Origin: Prostheceraeus crozeri
Lineage: Eukaryota > Platyhelminthes > Polycladida > Euryleptidae
Assembly (NCBI GenBank): GCA_907163375.1
Contig: CAJQUW010011023.1
Coordinates: 1 to 64,000 of the forward strand
Length of the DNA stretch: 64,000 nt
Direction: 5' to 3'
Shown: one piece after another, positions 39,301-51,000 of the stretch
Layout of the letters: every line of letters starts with the position of its first letter
How positions within the stretch are numbered: position 1 is the stretch's first letter
Program-made: the position numbers and the translations under genes
The notes under the pieces: generated by a model
Seen by the model: only the letters and a program-made list of their open reading frames with translations
Told to the model about the DNA's origin: nothing
Database searches by the model: none

Positions 39301-41232
39301 CCTGCAGAAACTCGTGCTGGCTGCCGGACTATGAGGTGCACATCATTCTGTGAAAGTCTCATTGTCGGCCTCGTTCCCTGCACAAACTCGTACTGTCTGC
39401 CGGACTATGAGGTGTACATCATTCTGTGAAAGTCTCATTGTCGACCTTGTTCCCTGCAGAAACTCCTGCTGGCTGCCAAACTATGAGGTGTACATCATTC
39501 TGTGAAAGTCTCATTTTCGACCTTGCTCCCTGCAGAAACTCGTGTTGGCTGCCGGACTATGAGGTGCACATCATTCTGTGATGAAAGTCTCATTGTCGGC
39601 CTCGTTCCCTGCAGAAACGCGTGTTGGCTGCCGGACTATGAGGTGTACATCATTCTGTGAAAGTCTCATTGTCGGCCTCGTTCCCTGCACAAACTCGTAC
39701 TGTCTGCCGGACTATGAGATGTACATCATTCTGTGAAAGTCTCATTGTCGACCTTGTTCCCTGCAGAAACTCCTGCTGGCTGCCAAACTATGAGGTGTAC
39801 ATCATTCTGTGAAAGTCTCATTTTCGACCTCGCTCCCTGCAGAAACTCGTGTTGGCTGCCGGACTATGAGGTGCACATCATTCTGTGATGAAAGTATCAT
39901 TGTCGGCCTCGTTCTATGCAGAAACTCGTGCTGGCTGCTGCCGGACTATGATGTGCACATCATTCTGTGAAAGTCTCATTTTCGGCCTCGTTCCCTGCAG
40001 AAACTCGTGTTGGCTGCCGGACTATGAGGTGTACATCATTCTGTGAAAGTCTCATTGTCGGCCTCGTTCCCTGCACAAACTCGTGCTGGCTGCTGCCGGA
40101 CTATGATGTGCACATCATTCTGTGAAAGTCTCATTTTCGGCCTCGTTCCCTGCAGAAACTCGTGTTGGCTGCCGGACTATGAGGTGTACATCATTCTGTG
40201 AAAGTCTCATTGTCGGCCTCGTTCCCTGCACAAACTCGTGCTGGCTGCCGGACTATGAGGTGTACATCATTCTGTGAAAGTCTCATTTTCGACCTCGCTC
40301 CCTGCAGAAACTCGTGATGGCAGCCGGACTATGAGGTGCACATCATTCTGTGAAAGTCTCATTGTCGGCCTCGTTCTATGCAGAAACTCGTGCTGGCTGC
40401 CGGACTATAAGGTGTACATCATTCTGTGAAAGCCTTATTTTCTGCCTCGTTCCCTGCACAAACTCGTGCTGGCTGCCGGACTATGAGGTGTACATCATTC
40501 TGTGAAAGTCTCATTGTCGGCCTCGTTCCCTGTAGAAACTCGTGCTGGCTGCCGGACTATGAGGTGAACATCATTCTGTGAAAGTCTCATTGTCGGCCTC
40601 GTTCCCTGCAGAAACTCGTGCTGGCTGCTGGACTAATGTTAGCAAGTGCAACAAATGTCACAAATTAACCTTCATCTTTTATCTCACAGAAATGTCGAAG
40701 AACTTATCTGCATCAAAATCGTTGGGGAGACGGTAATGAAGTTGCCAAGAACTGTGTCAGGCGAGATATTTATCAATGGAGAATCAATATAATCTGACAA
40801 GAGATCAACGTTTTAGAATTATCAGAAAATTATCTGCTAATATCTCGCTCTTAAACAGAAAATGGACGTCTGACTCTCTTGCCATCCAATTGAGTGAATG
40901 AGGATGAAGCTAATTAGCTTCATCTACAATTGATGACATTGTACAACTGCTATAACTATATTATCACTGAATCTTCCGTTTCCTAGCTAATTATCGAAGT
41001 TTAATTTGGGGAAATCTCATCTACAGAATTTACAAGTGAAGTGGAGGCGCGTGAACTTAATGCTTCACCGTTTTCCTCATCTAAACTGCAAGGTCTTGTG
41101 ATCTCAGCGGTCACTTATGTAATGCAGAATTTGCAGACCCGTAACGACAGGCCATCGCTGAGGCATCTCGTCACCGGGACTTCACCATGCAATGATGCAA
41201 GTGCGGCAGCTCAACAGTCTGCTGAAAGCTAA
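33351..41232 (+). CDS. Spliced gene of unknown function
   Basis: Exons with matching phases: 33351-33366 (ATG, MASET, donor CAG|GTAACC), 33473-33549 (acceptor CTTGGCAG; donor ACAG|GTACTT), 38341-38445 (acceptor TCTCTTATAG; donor AAAA|GTAAAC), 40690-40732 (acceptor TTTATCTCACAG; donor ACG|GTAATG) and 41027-41232 (acceptor ATCTACAG; stop TAA). Together about 148 residues: an acidic, Cys-containing start (EDEDPCYTCVQ), a basic middle (TIQRIMKTLLNSW, KKCRRTYLHQNRW) and a helical end (LVISAVTYVMQNLQ). More exons may lie in the 4.8-kb second intron. I do not recognise the family. Intron 2 holds SINEs and a MITE; intron 3 holds the 76-bp minisatellite, which ends 54 bp before the next exon. Confidence 0.55.
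33990..34172 (-). mobile_element. tRNA-derived SINE, best copy
   Basis: Read leftward from 34172, it opens GGTCTCCGTGGCACAGTGG, then TTAAGTGCTTGGCC (A-box region), then GGTCCAGAGGTCGAGCCCC (B-box-like). A body with GTCTGACTATGTCATCACC follows. The same order occurs near 36.0 and 38.0 kb and, decayed, near 3.7 kb. Confidence 0.75.
35945..36060 (-). mobile_element. tRNA-derived SINE, 5' part
   Basis: It shares the GTGGTCCCCGTGGTACAGCG head, the TTAAGTGCTTGGCCTAGTGA region and the GAGCCCCAAGAGTATCCCTA body start with the copy at 34.1 kb, in the same orientation. The 3' body is missing. Confidence 0.7.
36161..37066. mobile_element. MITE-like non-autonomous DNA transposon with 8-bp TSD
   Basis: Inverted ends ACGTGTGTGAAGTTAGCGG; target duplication GCGTTGAC at 36153-36160 and 37067-37074 (one end base is ambiguous). 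The terminal word GAAGTTAGCGGAACCA recurs inside (36327, 36490), and about 75 bp following the copy at 36490 are an inverted match to the right end (about 36980-37060). The element is therefore a nested or internally duplicated composite. No transposase. The 8-bp duplication fits hAT-like or related superfamilies. Confidence 0.7.
37838..38006 (-). mobile_element. tRNA-derived SINE
   Basis: Read leftward: GTTCTCCATGGCACAGTGG head, TTAAGTACTTGGGC, GGTCGAACCCC, then a body with GTCTGACTTTGTCAGCACC and CCAAGTCCCCCGTGGG, collinear with the copy at 33990-34172. Confidence 0.72.
38932..40635 (+). repeat. 76-bp minisatellite, about 22 copies
   Basis: Monomer: ACTATGAGGTGTACATCATT, CTGTGAAAGTCTCATTGTCG, GCCTCGTTCCCTGCAGAAAC, TCGTGCTGGCTGCCGG. 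Most units are 76 bp; some carry one of two recurrent 3-bp insertions (CTG in CTGCTG, ATG in GTGATGAAAG) that mark subfamilies, and blocks of several monomers recur in the same order (about 39357-39590 and 39660-39890), showing higher-order duplication. It lies in an intron of the plus-strand gene. The open frames over it are not genes. Confidence 0.95.
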
Positions 41233-41249
41233 AGTCGCATAAATCGGCC

Positions 41250-41627
41250 TGAAGCTATTGGTGGATGTCTTCTCTGAGGCAGCTGTTGGTGGATGTCTTC
41301 TCTGAGGCAGCTGTTGGTGGATGTCTTCTCTGAGGCGGCTATTGGTGGATGTCTTCTATGAGGTGACTGGTGGTGGATATCTCCTCTGAGATAGCTATTG
41401 GTGGATGTCTTCTCTGAGGCAGCTGTTGATGGATGTCTCCTCTGAAGCAGCTATTGGTGGATGTCTCCTTTGAGGCAGCTATTGGTGGATATCTCCTCTG
41501 AAGCAGCTATTGGTGGATGTCTTGTCTGAGGCAGCTGCTGGTGGATGTCTTCTCTGAGGCGGCTATTGGTGGATATCTCCTCTGAGGCAGATATTGGTGG
41601 ATGTCTTCTCTGAGGCAGCTATTGGTA
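41250..41627 (+). repeat. 28-bp minisatellite in the 3' flank of the plus-strand gene
   Basis: About 13 copies of GCTATTGGTGGATGTCTTCT plus CTGAGGCA, starting 18 bp after the stop codon of the preceding gene and so probably in its 3' UTR. A change of CTTC to CTCC recurs in several units. Confidence 0.9.
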
Positions 41628-42063
41628 TATTGTAGTCCAATGAAATCGAATGGTTCTCGAACACACTTACAATTTTTTGACATCATAATAATGTCGATGA
41701 ACTAAATACAACTTGAACTATAGCAATTTTTAATCAAGACGTAATACATTGAATATTACTCAAATTCCTCGGAATTTTTCTTACTAGTCCTTTGTTTACT
41801 TAACTGAAATTTTAAACTTCACTTTCTTTCTATTTAGCTATTTTTGTTTAAATAAGACCCATTTCATTTATAAAAATTTGGAATTTTAGAAAGCAATTTT
41901 AATCAGAAATGATAAAAGAGAGCAAATATCCAATTGATTTAATTTGAGGCAATAACCGTTATTCTACACGCATCTGCAAAGCTATGAAAATGACATGTTT
42001 CGCTGTAAGGTGTTGCAACAAACAGAAATGACAAACAAAAGCATTGTTGACTTAACAATCTAA

Positions 42064-45000
42064 CTAAGTCGGAACACGCACCTTACCTGCTTCCATGTGC
42101 TTGGAGATGCTGCGATCTAACTCAGACCGGAGACGATTCTGCAAATCCGCCTGCGATCCTCCGAGGCGACTGGGAGTCGATCTGAGGCCATTTGACAGGA
42201 ATGGAGATGGTGAGGAGGCTGCATTTGGTTTGTAGGACATTGGAGGTGGCTGACTGTACAAACTCATCATGGACGGACTATGGTAGTTATTCAAGCCACC
42301 GAGAGGGACGCTGTTCGCCAGGAACAGGTTAGCGGCGCTCATTGACCGCGTGTGCTCACGCTCGACGCTGGAAGAATGCAAATTCAAAGTATAAAATAAA
42401 GAATAAATACTACTGAATTGATACAATTAGTAGTATACTGTACATTGCATTACCTCAGTTGAGCTTGGGCTGCTGCGGTATTATCATTTGCTTTGTCCAG
42501 CTGATCCGCCAGTTTCTCCCGGATTCGGCGCTCTTGATCACACGACTCTTTCATTTGGCGCAATTCATTGCGTAGCCTATCTCTTTCTCCGGTCAGATCC
42601 GCGTTGGATGCTCGCAAACTATCCATTTCATCCTAAAACATAAATTTCGATTAAATACTTGTCTACTTCATATCACAGAAATGAACAATTAAACACGCGG
42701 CTAATCTGGCAAATAATAGACTTATAGATGTACAGTAAAGCATCGAGAGCACGTCGACAATTCTTCTTTCTTTAAAGTAGACTTATAGATGTACAGTAAA
42801 GCATCGAGAGCACGTCGACAATTCTTCTTTCTTTAAAGCAATAGCTCCTAATAATGCATATGCGTCGATTAACAACGTCCTGACTGAATATCCATGTTAA
42901 AGCGAGAATCACTGACAATTTTGCAGTGCCAGTCAACTAACGCTTCGCATAGATAATTCACTTTGTTGTAAGCTGATATTTGCAATCTGGCATGTGACAT
43001 TTGAATACAAGGAGCGATATAGTAAATCTCACTAAAATTGATGTTAAATAAAGAAATGCATTTCAAATTCATTTTCGATAACCTAACCCTATCAGGACGG
43101 GCGATTTTTAGCGTCGTAGGACCGGGCCCCTCAAATCTTCCATGTTCCGATGGATAAAAGGCTTAGAACCCCAAATAACACATGCGAGTACTTCAACTCT
43201 CCTCTTTCGAATGGTAATGTTATTTTGCATGATTCGAAGACCATCATACCAAAAATTCAAATATGATTTTCACTTTGTTTTTCATTTGGTTCATCTATGT
43301 ATACTTTTTCACTCTTCACATATTGTTCATTACAACCAAAGTATTTCTGCAAACTTTTGCTCAAGTATATCTATATGGTGTCATAAGTATAATATTCTAC
43401 GTTCATTTTAGTACTATAAATAGCAATTTGAAATTTGAACGTGTACATAACATAAACAATTATACATGTGTAGTATAAGCTTACATGTAGTTGTTTTGGT
43501 GTAGCTCAAAGACATCACGACAACTCATTTCCGGAATAGTATCTGTATATACATGTGCGCCTATGTAATATATATGCACAGTATTGTGTACATGTAGTCA
43601 TTTTGGGAGATAAGATGAATATGCATGTTTACAATCTTGAAAGTACCGATGGGTTAAGATGTTAAAATTATAAATATGTTGAAAATCTTCATTTGCATTT
43701 CATTGTGTTGTAGGTAACAAGGAAATGACATTATTTTGACAACATTCTCATGACATTATTTATTCACCGGATGATTACCTATCAACAATGCTATTTATGC
43801 AGAACTCGTTAATACATATAAATCATCTAAATGACCTCATCCACAGAGAACGTTCTTCTCACGCGTACTCTCAGCCTGATAACCATAAGTAGATAAAGAG
43901 AAGGCTGTTGTCACATGACAGCAAATGATCCCAACACCATCACATCGGACATATCGATAACAGTAATTCGAACAGAATAATAATAGCACTGAGATAAGAA
44001 ATCGTCGATAAATGATTGATATGGATAATTTTGGATATCAAATGATTGCTTTACTGACGTAAAATCTTTTCATAGAATTAAAATCCAGCAAACAAATATT
44101 GCATCAGTTTAAAAAAGTAGCAAAATTTTTTTCTCAATTGAATACACTGTGGAACAGGCAATTTTTCACACAACTAAAAAGCTGAACTGTTTCGTGAGAA
44201 TTATACAAATTTATTATTGCCATTAAATGATAATTCACTGCATTTCGATATACTTCAGGTTTTTTTCAGCTCAGCTATTTAGCTGTAAAAACGTGCGATT
44301 TTTCTATTCCAACCTGCATTTTATTGAAAGAGAGAGAACATGACTTGACAAACTGGTATTGAAGGTAATTTATATAATCATCCATGAAAACAGCGAATTT
44401 AACAGGACTAACTTCACGAATTCTGCACTCTCGGTATCTATTTCTTTCATCTCCTTATTAACTTTATCAAGAGCGGTTCAGATTATCTCTATTCCAATAC
44501 GAATTCAAGAGGTGAGAACAAAATCTGATTTAAATCATTACGGGAACTACAAACGTTTCTGGCTTATTTGCCGTCATCAGTGCAGCATACCCTATTGTAC
44601 CCTATTTCTCTACAATAGGGTATACTACACTGATGACGGCAAATAAGCCAGACGTTTGTAGTTCCCGTAATGATTTAAGTCAGATTTTGTTCTCACCTCT
44701 TGAATTTTTCCAGTCGGGGTCTCGGCATGTATAGATTAATCCATTACGAATGTGTATAACGACCAAATAAGTGACTATAACATCAGCATATCGACGAGTA
44801 ATCATGCCAATTGCATCAATGAATATAGACTGTCACCAAGGTGCATAAAAGTTAGTCCATGTCACCTTTGCAACCACCAAAGACGTTCTTCGTCAATACT
44901 ACTCACTAACGTTCGTTTTTGATCACTTATGGCTGTATCCAACGCTTCGCATGTCAACGAATCTGATCAAAATATAACACAAGCATGAATTCCAGGACAT

Positions 45001-48000
45001 AACAGGAGTTTTTGACATCTTTAATACGAATATAGCAGTAGGCGCATTGGCAGTACGATAATAGATATTGCAGTACGCAGTATAGATTTACATGAAAAGT
45101 TGAAATTCAGGAAGCAATGAGCCACTGCGCTATCAACAGAGTATGAGAAGTGCTTCATCCTTTAATCCACAAGCCCAAAATTCACTAGGCTAAAAATAAC
45201 CTTATCTCCTGAGATTCACATTTACGATCACTATGAACTACTTTACATAGTATGAATTCCTTGCTATGATAAATTCATAATCATTTATATCTTCATTGAT
45301 CTTCTTCTATTGCTGTGCTGAGAGCTTTCACTAGTCCAAGAACATCAGCGCAAGAGGTTTCATTAAGAAATATAGCATTCATTCGGTCAATACAAAACAT
45401 GGGAGAGGCCTGGCATACTCGTACTGATTAATTTACCGATGAATGAAAATCTGACACAAATTCTGCAATAATCTCACAGTTTAACTTTCTCAGATGAAAA
45501 GCAAGCAATGTCAAACTGTTAGCTAAAGACGTTAGGCAATCAGATCTACAGTTAGCTAGCACTACAAGTCAATCACTAAAGCGTGTTGGATAATTTCCAG
45601 TTGGCGATTCCATTCTTGGACGGCAAAGTTCAGCCTCACCACCGTCCGGAATGAGTCATCGTCCTTCAACGAGATAAGAAAACAAAAAAAGAAGTCAAAT
45701 ACTTTCTCTAATAGTACTTAGAATGGAGAAGATTACAAATACAGGTACAGTATTATCACATTCATAAGTGACATGTGAGTGTTTTCTTTTACGTACGGAT
45801 GAATGTAGAAAGACGATATTGATTTTGCGCACACGCATTTAGGAGAGATTAAAAGTGAAGTTATACAAGAGAAGTCTAAACAATGAAAGAGTGGCCCTGG
45901 TTATCCCTATATCATTACGCACTGTAATCTGTTGAAATTTCATCACATTCAGAACTTGAGTGATCATTTCTTATATAATACATAGAGCTTCATGTGTATC
46001 GGATAGGAAAGTATGCTCAAAGCAGACACGCTGCTGCACATTTTTACGATAATGAACCATTTTCGCAATATTTGTATTGACATTCCGTATAGAATTGGGA
46101 TGAGAATTTCTGATACAAAATTATTCCAAAAGAAATTGAAAAAATCGAAATGTCACTCAACAGCTTATAATTGAATGAACAGTAGAGTAGCAGACTGTAG
46201 AAGAACAGGTAGAGATTGTACTACAATAGGTGGAATGTGTATGATAGAACAGGTTGCCAAAAATATTCGATGTTTTCAACTGCAGCGATAATTACAGTAA
46301 AGCGTGAATGCAATTATAAATCGCAAACAACACTGCATATAAATTCGGATGTGTCAGCTCTATGGACTATGTCCTACAGAATCTAATCACTGACTGACCC
46401 GCATTCACACTGAATTACAGCGGAGAAAATATGGCCGCCAAATTTCTTGCTCTCTTCGTGTACAGTTTCATCTATCTTTACAGAAATTCGAGGAATTCAG
46501 ATTATTGCGCAAACGTTTTCTATGTAATGTTGATCTCTCCGATCATTATTAAAAAAACGTTCGAAAATACACACGAAAAAACGTTCACAAATTTCTCTGT
46601 AGAGCTTGACATCGTCTGCGTCTCTTTGCGGTGTGATCCAGTTGATAACAGTCACTGAAACTTCGCACAATTTGTCGTGTTTAATGTTGAACTGGCTGCT
46701 CATTGTTCGATTGCTATGGTATTATGTCAGCAGATTGTGCCATTTCACCAGCGCTATATGTCCCAATCACAGAATTAGACAAATCGTCTCTTCTTCTGTT
46801 TGACTAGAAGGGAAACATTGGAACATGTAACGCTAATGAAATGGCACAATCTGTTGACACAATACCATAGCAATCGAACAATGAGCAGCCAGTTCAACAT
46901 TAAACACGCCAAATTGTGCAAAGTTTCAGTGACTGTTATCAACCGGATCACACAGCAAATAGACACAGACGATGTCAAGTTCTACAGAGAAGTTTGTGAA
47001 CGTTTTTTCGTGCGCCTGCTAACTTCTTTTAAAATAATCGGAGGTCCCAATATCATCGAGAAAACTTTTGCGCAATGATCTGAATTCTTCGAATCTGAAG
47101 GAATCGTGACGATCGGAGCACTATGAAGGAATTTAGAGCTATCCGCAAGCGACGCACGACTATTTTTCCTATCTCAGTAAGACATTAAAAATTTCTTTTT
47201 GCCCACTTCTTAAGTTCCTGCATGCGCCATCGTTTTGAATCAGTTTGCATTTCTAGCAAAGTGATGCGGTTAAACAATCTAATTCTGTGGTTCAAGTGCC
47301 TCCATTCTCGTCAAACAGAGGAAGAGACGACCTGTCTAATTCTGGTTTAAGCAGCTCCGAACGACGGATCGATTGACAGTGGTAATGATATGGCCATAGA
47401 AATCGGATACTCTAAACTAATAAAGGCCTAGAACGGATATGGATATTGAAACAATAGAGCATCATTGACATGCGTTGTCATATGACAACGGAAACTAAAT
47501 GATGGCGGCAATGGGAAGTTACCGGTAGCTTGTCGCGTACTTTTTAGAGATTCAGGATTCTCATCTTCTCTTTAATAATACTCTTGCCTACAAGTGATAT
47601 TTTGGCAACCCAAAGAAAACACTGAACTAATGTGTGCACCAGCAGGACTTTCATAATATACATGGATAGGAGTGAGATAGAATAGGATTGAAATGCTTGT
47701 GAAGATTAATATTAGCTCTAGAGCAATATAAAAGGACTTTTACCAAGTAGAAGGAACCATATCACCGAAGAAAGTGTAATTTTAGTGATTTTATCTTAAT
47801 TTCTCATTGAATAGGACAACCGTGTTTCTGTGGACAATTAACTCCTAATTACCTGCACATGCAAGACAAATACGATTCAAGCAATTGTATTACTTTTATC
47901 TCCAATAGGGCATGCAGTGATGTTGAACGACATAAACCTATATTCGCTACTATCGTCTTATAAATCTATTGAATCCTTTAAGAATCACTCGAATTCGAAT

Positions 48001-51000
48001 AAATATTTCCCTATTATGTAAGATGTGACAAACGACTTGTTACTGAAACAGCATTGATGTAGACAGAACATTCCTTCCACTGAATTCAGCTGAATTTATT
48101 CCAAAGCAATGAAGATACGAATGTCTGCAACTAATTCGTTGGAAATTCATTCTGATTATGTGATTACTGAAACAACATTCGGTTCAAGAAATTTGTGGGA
48201 TACTTCTGTGTAGGCTGCATCAGTCTTAGGATGCACTTGCTGCTTGGTGTAGTCTCTATATTGCACCAACTCATTTGGCAAAGCGACAGGCCTGAGATAT
48301 GTTCCTCTCGGACGGTCTAGAGAATTATAATGCTTCATGCGTTTGCATACTTTAATATTATCTCTAAAGAATGCTGAAAATACTACAAACAATGGCAGCT
48401 CTCCAATTAGTGGTTAACAAGCTCTAATCAGAACTTTGTTGCCTTCCTAGTCGCGTAGATTCGAACCCTCTGCACCTCCGCACGAAAGCGCAACCCTATC
48501 ATTCGAAGGCAGGGTGGCATCCTCATGAATTGTCTAGGACAAGAGACATAAGAAGCATCATCTGCAGAAATAATTCATCAACTTGCACTATAGGAAGATC
48601 ATCTCAACCATAATCTGAAATCAATGATAAAACTTGTCATTCAGTTTCTTTTCTCTCTCCTGTGGTGAGAAGCAACAACAATGAGCTAAGTGAATACATG
48701 TGCAGAAATTGGACTGAGGGACTCATACCCCACTAGATAACTGAAATGATAGAGACAGAATTAATCATGCACAGAAAATATCAAACTAACGACAAAATTT
48801 CTAGTAATTGACTAAAATGATACAACATCCGGCTAATTATTCAGTATCTTCTCAAATAATGATTACAGTAGCAATGTTCGGTTTTTTGAAGAGATTTTTT
48901 AAAAAATGAAACATAATTTCTGCCTATCATTTACCTGGCAAAAGTACAAAATTCCCGCTAAAAGGAAGTTGAAATTCTTCCCAAAATGATGTCCTTTAAG
49001 TAAATGAGCTTTTGTGTCTACCATCATAAATGAATACATAATAATCCTACAGACTACTCACATTTCGTCGTTGGTAGTAGTAGGGCAGTCTGACAACATA
49101 CATCTGGTGCTTTATAGGACACCTTAATTGCATTTTCATCATCATTGATTGAAATTGACAACAACAAACTATTTGCCCACGACCGGATGTTTCTTTTCCC
49201 ACATTGTCATCAATGGTAATGAAAGATGAGCTATTTCATTCACTTACATGGTTTTCTTTCTTTATCTTCTCTACTTCCTGTCTCATTCGATCTTCGCTCT
49301 CATTGCGCATATGATCAATACGTTCCCGTTGGCGAGTGGTCTCATCAAGATATCGATTCACTTCCACCAGTTTGGCGTTCACTTCTGATTGAGCACGAGT
49401 TTCCAGCTGTGATTGCAATGTATCTAATGCAGTTCTGTCCACAAAGTTGGCCTGCACGTACATCTGCGAGAAAGATGAGAATATGATCGCACCCGTCCTC
49501 TCAAAATCATTTCAGTTACACAATAATCATTACAATCCTCATTCACATGTATTTCGTGCATTAAGTGAATCAAAGTGTCTACAATGCGAATCCACACGAC
49601 CATCTGTACAGTATAGCACTTAATAAACGGTCTACAGATGACAACTTCGATGTACTGAAGCTGTGCAGTGGACACCAGTGGCCAGGAACCTGTCTCTGCT
49701 TTATGCGACTATCCCCAACTACTGAAAAGCAATAGAAATCTGATGATGACCATGATCATATTGTTGAAATATATGGATTATTATCATGAATATATTGAAA
49801 TGACTTTGATGGATTCTTATGCCTTGTTCACACAGATAGATTCATTTGCGTGTGGAGTATTGTGCGTTGTACGTCTAGAGCGGACATAATCCCATCCCAG
49901 CCGTTGTATGCAATGATAGCAAGCGATAGAGATTAACATAGATATTCCTGTCTCTTTGGCTTGTGTGATTGGCTAAGCGCGCGCATTGCAGAAGTAGCTT
50001 ATATTAGCGAATACACGGACCTCAGCGGTCAGATTGCAGGCAGGCCTGTCAAGTGGAAGTACACATCTTTGACTCAATTTTCTTCGAGATAAGTTCGTCG
50101 AATGGAGATATTATTTACACCGTTCGATTCTCCACCATCAAAATTTACTGACTGTGTACGATTGCTATGCTGTCAATCTTCTAGTACGTCAGAATTCAGG
50201 CTTAAGTTTGCATTGCGCTCAATGGAACATTGATTTTCTTGTTCCTCATTTTAGCCGTGACCATCGGTGCTGATAAATGTCATCTCTAGAACGAAATACG
50301 CAGACACAGCAATTGATCTCTGTGGCCTTGCCTTATGGACGATCGTCACATGGAGGAGAAGCTCATCAGTTCGGTTGGAAAGGCCCAAACTAGCTCATGA
50401 AACGAGAATGGTTTAACAATCTTGTAGACTGCACAACAGGCTGATCTGCGTTTATTTATGCTGGTTTGCCGTACCATTGATGATCACAAAGATCGCAGAC
50501 TGCCGGTTCGCTTGGACATAGATTATATATGAACAGACAATAGAACAATTTCAGTAGTAAGTTCATTCGCAGCCGTGAACACTGCCCGCACTGACTTATC
50601 ACGTCTAGAAATAATCATCTTATCTATCTGCCTTCTGCACTGAAACACCTCAACATTCTGCTGTTCTATTTCTGAAGTGATTATTTAGAAAGCTGAAGAA
50701 ATAATTAATGCAAAAATAACTGAAATAGGAAGACGAGTTGAAATTTTGACAGTGATTACTTAATAATTTTTTTCTTCATTCGATATAATTAGTCCTATAA
50801 GCGATGCAGCAATTTTTAGACCTACCTCACTCACTCTACGTCATGAGAAACATTTAAGCTTATATGAAGATTTATTAACGAGCATTTGATTACATCACAG
50901 CTCCTAAGATTATGTCGTCCTTAGACTCAGACACCAAAGATTACTAAACTCTAATTTTACAACACGGAAGTGATCTGAATTTTATGAACAAGGTACTGAT

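Noticed and set aside
45550-45665. Extra exon of the coiled-coil gene (DDDSFRTVVRLNFAVQEWNRQ...)
   Set aside because: It has an AG and a protein-like frame on the minus strand, but no good donor before its stop and a weak pyrimidine tract. Possibly an alternative terminal exon, not supported enough to list.
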